This document shows, one piece after another, positions 13,231 through 20,477 of a stretch of DNA of 24,139 nucleotides (positions within the stretch are counted from its first letter, which is position 1; every line of letters begins with the position of its first letter). The DNA lies in assembly GCA_049515555.1 (NCBI GenBank), contig JBEKTY010000125.1:1-24139 (forward strand), given 5' to 3'. The notes below the pieces were generated by a model. The model made no database searches, had not been told where the DNA came from, and worked only from the letters and a program-made list of their open reading frames with translations. Position numbers and translations under genes: made by a program. Source of the DNA: JBEKTY01 sp049515555. Lineage in GTDB: Bacteria > Planctomycetota > Planctomycetia > Pirellulales > Thermoguttaceae.

Positions 13231-16002
13231 TTACTTTTCCAGTTCGGCCAGCAGCGCCCCGGCTTCGTCGTAGGCGGCCTTGTAGGTGTAATCCGGCGGG
13301 CCGTCGCAGGTGGCCAGCCGCCGGGCTTCGGCGGCATGATGCACCGCGGCCGACCGGTCGCCGCGGGCCAGCGCGAGCTTGGCAAGTTCCAAGTTGGCGT
13401 CCGCCCCTTGCAGCACGTATCCGCTGCGCTCGGTAATCACCAGCGCCTCCTCGGCCAGCCGCCGGGCTTCGCCGGGCGCGCCGGTGGCGGCCCGCAGCCT
13501 TGCCAGATCAATGAGAATGTCGGCTTCGGCCTCCACTGCGTTGACGCGGCGGCAGCGCTCCAGCGCCTCGTGCAGGTGGTGCTCGGCCTCGTCATGTTCG
13601 CCGGCGACGCGGTGCGCCGCGCCCAGAAGCCAGTGGGCGCGAACGTAGTCTCGCTCGTGTGGATACCTGGCGCGGGCCGTCTCATCCGCCAGTTCCATCG
13701 CCCGGCGAGCGGGGGCGATGGCCGATTTGAGATCTGCAATTTCAGATTTCAAATTGCCGCGCAACGCGGCGTGACGCAGCCGGAGCAACTCGCGCAGGGT
13801 GCGGTAGGCCCACACCACGCCCTGCCCCTGCGCGTGCTTCCGCCTCTCGAACAACCCCAGCGCTGCCGCAAGTTCCGTTTCCGGTTCGGCCCACGCGCCG
13901 CGGTAGGCTAGGAGCCGACCCGATTCCGCGTGCCCAATCGCCTCCTGGAGTTCGTCCTTTTTCCCCTGGGCTAGGGCGGTGCTGCGGCGCAGGTTGGCCT
14001 CGGCGGCTCGCAGGGCGCCCATGGACACGTGCTGCGCGGCCAGGTTCGCCAGGCCGACGGCGACACCGCCGTTGTTGCCTCGCTTCTGGTCAATGTCGTT
14101 CGAGGCTTCAAGCAGCGGCGCGGCGAGGCGCGGCTGGCCGCTCATTGCGTAGGAGCCTGCCAATGCGTTCAGCGCCCACGCATTGGCATCTTCACCTCGC
14201 AGTCGTGGCGGGCGGTCTTCGCCATCGGGGAAGAGCGCCCGCAGCAGGTCAATGACCAACTGGTACGCGCCGAGCTGGTAGTAGATTGCCTGTTGCAGAC
14301 GCTTGTAAAAGAGGCCACACGCCTCGTCAAACTGCCCGGCGCGGACCGTATGATGGTATAGCTCGATCACCGGTGTCAGGTCCTCCAGCCGCGTCACCTT
14401 GTCCGGCGGGGGCACGGCGGCGAAGTGATCGCGCAGGCGGGTGTGGGCGGCGCCGCGGTCGGGCGCGGCCAGCCGGTCGTAGGCGTAGCGCCGCACGATG
14501 GGGTGCAGGTCGAAGCGGCCCTCCTTAACGTCGTGGTGCAGCAACCCGCGTGCAACCAGGTCCCGCAAGTCGGCGTCGAGGGTTGCGGCGGAATCATCAG
14601 CCGTTTCCGCCAGGGCCTTGAGTGCTTCGTATTTCACCGGGCCGCGGAAGCAGGCGATGCGGCTCAACAATGCCTGGCGCGGCGGAGTGAGACTGTCGTA
14701 GGCCACCTTCAGTACGTGATTCTGCCGCTGGATCAGGTCTCCGCTAACGTCCAGCCGCCTCGCGGCGGCGACGTCGCCGGGTTGCTGGAAATCGCCCACG
14801 ATCAGGCCGGCCAGGAGCCGCAGGCTGAGCGGATGGTAGCCGTAATGGGCGCACGCCTCTTCGATCTCGGTGTGCGTGCCGCGGATGCCTTGGGCGCGGA
14901 AGAACTCCACGGCGTCGGCGGGCCGCATCTCGCGGAGCTCTTCTTCCCGGCAGCCCTGCAGGAATCCGCCGCCCCGGGCCTCCAGCACCCGCGGGCAAAG
15001 CCGTGTGGTGAGCAGGACCTTGGCCCGCACGGCGGGCAGCGTGGCCACGCCGCGCAGGAAACGCTCGGCCAGCGGCGAGATGCAGTCGCAATCGCCGGCC
15101 TCGGGCTTCGACACGTCGTCACCTTTATACGCCGCGTCCAATCCGCCGAAGGCCCGCAGAACGCGCTCGAAGCCGTCCAGCACCAGTAGCCGGCCGGGTG
15201 TTTGCAGCAATTGCAGGAGCCTTTCAACCCGCTCGTGGGCCGAAAGCGCCTGCACGGCCGCCTCCGGGACGCCCAAGTAGCCAAGCGTGTCGGCCAGGAA
15301 GTGGTCGAAGCTGGCGTCGCCCTCGTAGAAGCTCCACCAGACGACATGCGGGAAAGCAGTGGGGGCCACGTCGTGCGTGAGCCAGTGCCACACAAGCGCG
15401 CTCTTGCCGAATCCGCCCAGCGCCCGCAGGACCAGCAGGGGATGCCCGGCGTCCGCCGCCAGCCAGCGGCTAAGCATGTCGCGCTCGGCGACACGGCCCG
15501 TGAAGTTGGGCGGCATGGGATACGGGTGGGCGAGGAACCAGTCGCCGCGCTGCGGCTCCTTGGGCGGCGCCGGCTCCGGCGGCCTGCCCAGCGCTGTGAG
15601 GAGTTGCCGCCAGGCCAGGTCGAAGTCCGCGCCGTCGGTAAAGTCGATGTGCGTCAGGGCGCCAATGCGGAGCGGCTTCTGGCACTCGGCCTTGAGCAAC
15701 GGGATGAGGCGCAGTTCGCGGTTGGCCGGGTCGAGCGTCTGCAGCATTATGTTCTCGATTTCGCCCCAGCCGCTCGCGATATAGTCGGGCGTGAGCACCA
15801 GCAGCGTTTTGCGGCACTGTACCACGCCGCGCTCCATTTCCTTGATACTCGGCGCGCCGCGCGTGAAGTCGCGGAAATCAATGAAGGCATTCAGTGCCGC
15901 CCGCTCGATGCGTTTGAGCAGTTCGCCGCGCACCCACGCCTTGTCGCGGCTGCTGTACGAGATGAAGACGTCGAACTGGTATTCGCTCTCCACGACCGCC
16001 AA
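13231..16002 (-). CDS. TIR / NB-ARC-like STAND ATPase / TPR protein
   Basis: This 923-residue protein has three parts. The TIR domain (about 8-140) opens with FDVFISYSSRDKAW and has a BB-loop-like DFRDFTRGAP; SGWGEIE (Trp79, Glu83) matches the W-x-x-x-E motif whose Glu is the NADase catalytic residue in active TIRs. The NB-ARC/STAND part (about 165-520) has NFTGRVAERD, Walker A GGFGKS (196-201), Walker B RLLVLDGFE (271-279), a sensor-like LLTTR (330-334) and GYHPLSLRLLAG as the GLPL-type motif. The rest (about 540-920) is helical with TPR-like repeats, probably the sensor. This layout is that of bacterial NLR-like antiphage proteins: target sensing drives ATP-dependent oligomerisation, and TIR depletes NAD+. 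Defence is inferred. It starts at TTG 16002 with GGAGG five bases before; GTG 15993 is an alternative. It lies on the same strand as, and upstream of, hipBST. Confidence 0.9.
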   Translation of the reverse strand: MAVVESEYQFDVFISYSSRDKAWVRGELLKRIERAALNAFIDFRDFTRGAPSIKEMERGVVQCRKTLLVLTPDYIASGWGEIENIMLQTLDPANRELRLIPLLKAECQKPLRIGALTHIDFTDGADFDLAWRQLLTALGRPPEPAPPKEPQRGDWFLAHPYPMPPNFTGRVAERDMLSRWLAADAGHPLLVLRALGGFGKSALVWHWLTHDVAPTAFPHVVWWSFYEGDASFDHFLADTLGYLGVPEAAVQALSAHERVERLLQLLQTPGRLLVLDGFERVLRAFGGLDAAYKGDDVSKPEAGDCDCISPLAERFLRGVATLPAVRAKVLLTTRLCPRVLEARGGGFLQGCREEELREMRPADAVEFFRAQGIRGTHTEIEEACAHYGYHPLSLRLLAGLIVGDFQQPGDVAAARRLDVSGDLIQRQNHVLKVAYDSLTPPRQALLSRIACFRGPVKYEALKALAETADDSAATLDADLRDLVARGLLHHDVKEGRFDLHPIVRRYAYDRLAAPDRGAAHTRLRDHFAAVPPPDKVTRLEDLTPVIELYHHTVRAGQFDEACGLFYKRLQQAIYYQLGAYQLVIDLLRALFPDGEDRPPRLRGEDANAWALNALAGSYAMSGQPRLAAPLLEASNDIDQKRGNNGGVAVGLANLAAQHVSMGALRAAEANLRRSTALAQGKKDELQEAIGHAESGRLLAYRGAWAEPETELAAALGLFERRKHAQGQGVVWAYRTLRELLRLRHAALRGNLKSEIADLKSAIAPARRAMELADETARARYPHERDYVRAHWLLGAAHRVAGEHDEAEHHLHEALERCRRVNAVEAEADILIDLARLRAATGAPGEARRLAEEALVITERSGYVLQGADANLELAKLALARGDRSAAVHHAAEARRLATCDGPPDYTYKAAYDEAGALLAELEK
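13725..13754 (-). repeat. AT-rich 30-bp quasi-palindrome inside TIR gene
   Basis: The segment is self-complementary at 26 of 30 positions. With its flanking bases (13724-13756) it has 10 G/C of 33, within a gene of much higher GC. It is read in frame as NLKSEIADLKS in the TPR region. It looks like a small palindromic element inserted into coding DNA. Confidence 0.7.
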
Positions 16003-16049
16003 CCCTTCCTCCGGCGAAGTTGCCCGGCCAGCCGATCGCCATTTCTCTG

Positions 16050-16078
16050 AGCATAGGCGGACTCACACCCTATCGCAA
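16050..16078 (-). promoter_or_regulatory. Candidate promoter of TIR gene
   Basis: On the minus strand, TTGCGA (16078-16073) and TATGCT (16055-16050) are separated by exactly 17 bp, each with four of six consensus matches. This would give a leader of about 40 nt before the TTG start. Confidence 0.42.
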
Positions 16079-16097
16079 GTGGGGAGAGGGCGGGAAT

Positions 16098-16160
16098 GAG
16101 AGCAGGAGAGCAGGAGAGCCGGGGAACAGGGGAGCAGGAGAAAGGCAGGAGGGGAGGGTG
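16098..16160. repeat. Degenerate purine-rich GAGCAGG repeat
   Basis: Units such as GAGCAGGA, GAGCAGGA, GGGAACAGGG and GAGCAGGA follow each other with small variations. The same kind of sequence occurs on the opposite strand at 2491-2537. Confidence 0.7.
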
Positions 16161-16195
16161 CCGTGCCTCGGCATACCGAAGCAGGGCCTACGGAA

Positions 16196-16236
16196 CCCAT
16201 AAGTCCCATTGGTCCTATAAGTCCCATAAGGCCTAT
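16196..16236. repeat. 9-bp tandem repeat, about 4.5 copies
   Basis: Units are CCCATAAGT, CCCATTGGT, CCTATAAGT, CCCATAAGG and a partial CCTAT. The array lies just after the SGNH hydrolase stop (reading minus) and shares period and core with the array at 4628-4663. Confidence 0.88.
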
Positions 16237-16262
16237 CTCCCCCGGCTCAGCTTCCCCATAAC

Positions 16263-18497
16263 TCACCGCGGCGGCGCGCAGGAGCCCAGCAGGCCCGGGA
16301 TCGGCTGCATGTCCTTGTCCAAAATCTGGCAGCCGAAGGCGCTTGGATCGCCCCAGGGAGTGTAGCTCGTAACCTTGAACAAGACTTCGTTCCAGCCTTT
16401 GGCGAGCGTTGCCGGTACAGTCGTGGGAGCGCCGAACCAGGTCCGGACTTGCGTCCAATTCAGGCCGTTGCCGGGTTTGTTCTCGGTGTTGAATTCGAGG
16501 ATCAGCTTGCGGTTGACCCACACCTTGGCCACCTTGCTGCAGAATATAGGCAAGAGCGTCACGTCCCTTTTTTCAGGGCAGTAGACCCACTGGGCGAAAT
16601 ACACCGGGGCCGGCGGCTGCCAGGGAGTGAAGACCTCGGTTTCGGTGCCCTCCAGGAACTTGTCCCAGTGGCCCCAATGCAGTTGTCCGGCCACATCGAT
16701 TCCGATATATCCATATAATGAGCGGACCGGTGTCCAGGCGATCGTCTTGCCGTCATAGCGCCGATAGACGGCCTTGGGATCGATCGTGTTTTCAGGCGGA
16801 TAGACGGTGGCCAGTTTCACGCTCAGACTGTCTTGTTCGCTTTCCTTCCGGTCGCAAAAGGGCCCGACGCCCAGCCACAGCGCAAACAATTTGAAGGCCG
16901 CCTGTTTTTTTAGTTTCACACCCTGCACCTCATATTCGACCTTCGCGGTCAGCTCGCCTTGATGGGTGCAGGTTTCGTCGCCGGTCAACTGGAACTCAGC
17001 CACGAATCGCTCCCCGGGCGGCAGACCTGCGAACTGTGTCTTGCCAAGTGCCGCCACCCGCCAGCCGCTCGGGGGCAGCGCGACTGAAATCGCTCCGCGC
17101 ACGGACGAGCCGCCGAAGTTATAGAATGCGACTTCGAACCGTTCGTTGGGTTTGACGGCCGCCGCGCCCGCTCTGCCTATCGATGTCGCGAAGCGGCAAC
17201 CGCCTACGCCCGTATTGGGAACGGTTTGTTTGGGGAAATTAAGGCGCACGTCACCGCCCTCTTGAACCAGCCTGGCGGCCGCTTTCTGCAACTCGCGGTG
17301 GCGCTTGTCCGCGGGGTTCAACGCCGCGGCGGCCTGCCACAAGGCCATGGATTCGGCTTCAACGGGAAATGCGTTGCGGCGAGGCCCAGCCTTGAATGCG
17401 GGCCCACCCGGCGGAACCAGGTGAATCGTGCAACCGGCCGCGGCTCTGAGTGCAGCCTGAATCTTGCCGGCCCGCTCGGCGATGTCGGTCAGGTTGCCCG
17501 CCGTGGCCAGGGCCTGTACCCGTTTCAGGTCAGGTACCCAGCAGCGCAGCGGCGCGGGCAGGGGCACAACGATGCGCCCGTCTTTGAGGGCCAGTCGCTC
17601 GCCGCTATCCAGGTAAGCGTCCAGGGCTGAACCTTCCAGCCTCAGTGCCACGACGTGCTCGAAGTCGTAGAGATTTCGCAAGGCGACGGTGTAGCCGGCG
17701 CCGCTCGCGGAAATCCGCTCGACGGCACAACCGTCGCTGCCGCTCCACTTGTTGTTCTTGAGATCCACCGTGAGGTGTTCCGGCAGGGCGTCGAAACCCA
17801 GTTCCTTCAAAACGGTTTCGGCCATGAAGACGTGCGCTTCGGCAGAGGGGTGGATGCCGTCTTTGGCAAAGGCCGCATCGCCGCGCTGATCGATGAACCC
17901 CAGGCAGGGATGAAAAAGGTCCACGACCTTCAGGCCGTATTCCTTGCCCAACGCCTTCAGCACGTCCGCAAACGAGCCGAGCTGGTCATTTCCCCTCTTG
18001 GCTCCTCCGGAGAAAGGCACGGTGCAAATGGGAATGACTTTCGCGCCGGTGCGGCGCTTCAAGGCGCTGATTAACCGGCGATAGTAGGATTCGTAGCCAC
18101 CCTCCGCCAGTTCCTTAACACCGCTGTCATTCGCGCCGAACATGATGAAGTACCAACCGACATCCGCATCAGCTCCCAGGTCGCTGCGGATCAAGTCGCG
18201 ATCAATGCGTTGTAGCGCATCTTTGATCGTGGTCGTACCGATGCTGCAATTGAAAAAACGGAGGTTCTTTTCGGGGCAGGCCTTCTGAAGAAGAGGAATA
18301 ATGTCGTGAGGCCCCCCAATACTGTCACCCACAATCATTATGAGATCGTTGTTCTTGAACGGCAGATATTCGCCGGGCTTGACCGGGGAACCGGCTTCTT
18401 CCGCCGTTGACAGCAGGGGCGCAAAACTCAGCAGCAGCGCCACAAGTGCACACACGTGCCGCTTCTTCCACCCGTTGACTTCGCGAAAGTTCTTCAT
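16263..18497 (-). CDS. Secreted SGNH/GDSL hydrolase, multidomain
   Basis: The 744-residue protein has an N-terminal signal peptide (KKRH, then ALVALLLSFAPLLSTAEEA). The SGNH esterase domain (about 50-240) shows block I VGDSIG (Ser59 nucleophile), block III FGAND (Gly121, Asn123) and block V DGIHPS (Asp213, His216). This enzyme type removes acyl groups from carbohydrates or lipids. The remaining 500 residues contain beta-rich parts, including a segment typical of extracellular beta-sandwich modules (about 430-550) and a C-terminal module (about 600-735) with WVNRKLILEFNTENKPG and LAKGWNEVLFKVTSY. That last pattern is found in jelly-roll carbohydrate-binding domains of planctomycete secreted enzymes. 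ATG 18497 has a strong GAGGAGGGG site. It is probably a polysaccharide de-acylase acting outside the cytoplasm; substrate unknown. Confidence 0.88.
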   Translation of the reverse strand: MKNFREVNGWKKRHVCALVALLLSFAPLLSTAEEAGSPVKPGEYLPFKNNDLIMIVGDSIGGPHDIIPLLQKACPEKNLRFFNCSIGTTTIKDALQRIDRDLIRSDLGADADVGWYFIMFGANDSGVKELAEGGYESYYRRLISALKRRTGAKVIPICTVPFSGGAKRGNDQLGSFADVLKALGKEYGLKVVDLFHPCLGFIDQRGDAAFAKDGIHPSAEAHVFMAETVLKELGFDALPEHLTVDLKNNKWSGSDGCAVERISASGAGYTVALRNLYDFEHVVALRLEGSALDAYLDSGERLALKDGRIVVPLPAPLRCWVPDLKRVQALATAGNLTDIAERAGKIQAALRAAAGCTIHLVPPGGPAFKAGPRRNAFPVEAESMALWQAAAALNPADKRHRELQKAAARLVQEGGDVRLNFPKQTVPNTGVGGCRFATSIGRAGAAAVKPNERFEVAFYNFGGSSVRGAISVALPPSGWRVAALGKTQFAGLPPGERFVAEFQLTGDETCTHQGELTAKVEYEVQGVKLKKQAAFKLFALWLGVGPFCDRKESEQDSLSVKLATVYPPENTIDPKAVYRRYDGKTIAWTPVRSLYGYIGIDVAGQLHWGHWDKFLEGTETEVFTPWQPPAPVYFAQWVYCPEKRDVTLLPIFCSKVAKVWVNRKLILEFNTENKPGNGLNWTQVRTWFGAPTTVPATLAKGWNEVLFKVTSYTPWGDPSAFGCQILDKDMQPIPGLLGSCAPPR

Positions 18498-18595
18498 GCT
18501 CCCCTCCTCGACGTGCTACCAGGAATCACCTATGAACCGCTGACCTACCGAATGCTGACCGCCCGCGTTGTGGCCGGTCTCCGACCGAGCCACAC

Positions 18596-18639
18596 GGCCG
18601 ACCAAAGGTCTCCCGAGCCCCGGAGACCTTCGGTCGGCC
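18596..18639 (-). terminator. 18-bp stem hairpin downstream of CorC/HlyC gene
   Basis: Arms 18596-18613 and 18622-18639 pair at 17 of 18 positions around an 8-nt loop, within the 184-base spacer after the CBS protein stop. A further outer inverted repeat (CTCCGACC near 18580, GGTCGGAG near 18648) extends the structure. It is a likely end of the phoH-pgpH-ybeY-hlyC transcript; there is no T-run. Confidence 0.55.
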
Positions 18640-18681
18640 GTCGGCGGGGTCGGAGCCCCGCGCCCAACTGTGACCGCTCTC

Positions 18682-19962
18682 TCAATCGCCCTTATCGAGC
18701 AGCTCGATCCGCACCCGTTCGATCCGCCGCCGCGTGGCTTCGACCACCGTCATGCGGGCATTTCGCCACTGGAGCTGCTCGCCGGCGACCGGCACGTGCC
18801 CCAGCTCGCTGAAGACGAAGCCGCCGATGGTATCGTAGTCGGCGTCTTCGGGCAGTTCCAGGCCGGTGCGCTCATTGATCTCGTCGAGGTGGGCCCGGCC
18901 GGGGGCCTCGTACACGCCGGGGCCCGTCTCGCGAATCCCGTCGGCCAGCGCCGGGTCGTGCTCGTCGTCGATCTCGCCCACGATCTCCTCGAGCACATCT
19001 TCCATGGTCACCAGGCCGGAGACCCCGCCGTACTCGTCGAGCACCATGGCCATGTGGTTGCGGCTGCGGCGCAGCTCGCGCAGCAGGGCATCCAGGGGCT
19101 TGGTCTCGGGCACGAAGGCCGCCTCGCGGAGTAGCTTGGTCCACGGCTCGGCCCGCAACTGGGCCGGCTTGGCCAACTCGGCCAACAGGTCCTTGGCGTG
19201 CAGAATGCCCAGGATGTCGTCGCGGTTGCGGCCGTAGACCGGCAGCCGGGTGTGCCCGGCATGGATGACCAGCTCCAGCATCTCGGGCCAGGAGAGGGCG
19301 GCGGCCAAGGAGGTCATGTCGGTGCGGGGGGTCATGATCCGCGCCACGTCGGCGTCGCCCAGCTCGATCACGCCTTCGATCATTTCGCGGGCTTCCCCCT
19401 CGAGCAGTCCCTCGCGGTGGCCTTCGGTAACGATGGTGCGGATATCCTCGGCGAACGATTCCTGGTCGGCGGTGGGATTTTCGCGGCCGGCCAGCCGCCG
19501 CAGGGCGAGATCGACCAGCCGGGCCACCCACACCAGCGGCCACAGGAGCCAGCTTGTGGCCCACCAGATGGGCCAGGTGAGGTACAGGAAGGGCTCGGCC
19601 CACAGCCGGGCGACGGCCCAGGGGAGCCAGATTCCCGCGGCCAGCAGCCCCGCCGCGCCGGCCAGCAGGCCGAGGCCCCTGGAGAGCCAATCGGGCGTGG
19701 CTTGCGCGGCGGCGGGCCAGGTCCAGGCGATTCCCGCCCCGGCGAAGGCGGCCACGGCGAGGGTTCGCAGGGTTTGGACGGCCAGTGCCACCTGCTCGCG
19801 GCGGCGCAGGATTTGGCCCAGCGGATCGGGTCGGTTCCGCCGCCGGTAGATCTCCTTAAGGGCGTAGGGCGAGAACTCGGCCAGCGCCCGGCCGCCGATC
19901 GCCGCCAGGCAGGTAACGGCCAGGCTTGCCATTGCAACGGCCAACAGCCCGAAGGAGGTCAC
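18682..19962 (-). CDS. CorC/HlyC-type CBS-domain membrane protein
   Basis: The 426-residue protein has N-terminal membrane helices (about residues 2-28, 62-85 and 92-150, DUF21/CNNM-like but shorter than usual). A paired CBS module follows (about 205-325), with MTPRTDM at 210-216, HTRLPVYGRNRDDILGIL at 237 onward and LDEYGGVSGLVTMEDVLEEI at 308 onward. A CorC_HlyC transporter-associated domain ends the protein (about 345-420). The family is linked to Mg2+/Co2+ efflux or homeostasis; the hemolysin label is historical. GTG 19962 overlaps the ybeY stop as GTGA, so translation is likely coupled; the longer open frame to 20154 lies inside ybeY and is rejected. It is last in the phoH-pgpH-ybeY chain. 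Confidence 0.9.
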   Translation of the reverse strand: MTSFGLLAVAMASLAVTCLAAIGGRALAEFSPYALKEIYRRRNRPDPLGQILRRREQVALAVQTLRTLAVAAFAGAGIAWTWPAAAQATPDWLSRGLGLLAGAAGLLAAGIWLPWAVARLWAEPFLYLTWPIWWATSWLLWPLVWVARLVDLALRRLAGRENPTADQESFAEDIRTIVTEGHREGLLEGEAREMIEGVIELGDADVARIMTPRTDMTSLAAALSWPEMLELVIHAGHTRLPVYGRNRDDILGILHAKDLLAELAKPAQLRAEPWTKLLREAAFVPETKPLDALLRELRRSRNHMAMVLDEYGGVSGLVTMEDVLEEIVGEIDDEHDPALADGIRETGPGVYEAPGRAHLDEINERTGLELPEDADYDTIGGFVFSELGHVPVAGEQLQWRNARMTVVEATRRRIERVRIELLDKGD

Positions 19963-20477
19963 GGCAGGGCCCCAGAGGGAAATTCGGAACGCGGACTTCC
20001 CAGTTGTGCCAACAGTTCCCGCTCGCGGCGGCGCATGCGCGCCCGCTCTCCCGGCTGGGCGTCGTCGTAGCCCACCAGGTGCAATGCGCCGTGGATCACG
20101 TACAACAGCAGCTCCTGCTGGGCGGACCAACCGTAGCGGGGCGCCGCCCGGCAAGCCACGTCGGCCCCCACCACCAGCTCCCCTTCCAGGTACCCGGGGG
20201 AGCGCTCCAGCAGGAAGCTCAAGACGTCGGTCGGCCCGCGATGCCCCAGGAACCGGCGGTTCAGGCGGGCTATGGTGCGGTCGTCGACCAGGGCCAGGCT
20301 GACGCGGGCCTTCTGCAGCCGGGCCTGCCGCAGCACGGTTCGTACCGCACGCCGCAGCCGCCGCGGCTCGATCGCCGCCGCAGACTGCTGCTGCACAATC
20401 TCCACGACGATCGTCCGCGGTCGTTTCAGACCGTCTGTCCGCGGTCGCTTTAGGCCGTCTGTCCGCGGTCGCGTCAT
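19959..20477 (-). CDS. ybeY: YbeY endoribonuclease / rRNA maturation factor
   Basis: The 172-residue protein is the metal-dependent RNase YbeY, which acts in 16S rRNA 3'-end maturation and ribosome quality control. The signature is VIHGALHLVGYDD: His129 and His133 match the first two zinc ligands, and the third ligand position, usually His, is Asp139. GHRGPTDVLSF (about 79-88) is the second family motif. ATG 20477 overlaps the pgpH stop as ATGA. The first 22 residues are an unusual basic extension made of two copies of RPRTDGLK plus a partial third; family-like sequence starts at about TIVVEIVQQQ. An internal GTG start (near codon 24-25) is possible. Confidence 0.93.
   Translation of the reverse strand: MTRPRTDGLKRPRTDGLKRPRTIVVEIVQQQSAAAIEPRRLRRAVRTVLRQARLQKARVSLALVDDRTIARLNRRFLGHRGPTDVLSFLLERSPGYLEGELVVGADVACRAAPRYGWSAQQELLLYVIHGALHLVGYDDAQPGERARMRRRERELLAQLGSPRSEFPSGALP
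20413..20473 (-). repeat. 24-bp coding tandem repeat at ybeY N-terminus
   Basis: Units 20413-20436 and 20437-20460 differ at three of 24 bases, and a partial third unit follows to about 20473. The three differences are all synonymous third-codon changes in the RPRTDGLK unit. Confidence 0.9.

Noticed and set aside
12988..13911. Long plus-strand open frame antisense to the TIR gene end
   Set aside because: It is a high-GC shadow frame with Arg/Gly/Pro/Ala bias and no domains, while the minus strand has a clear STAND/TPR protein.
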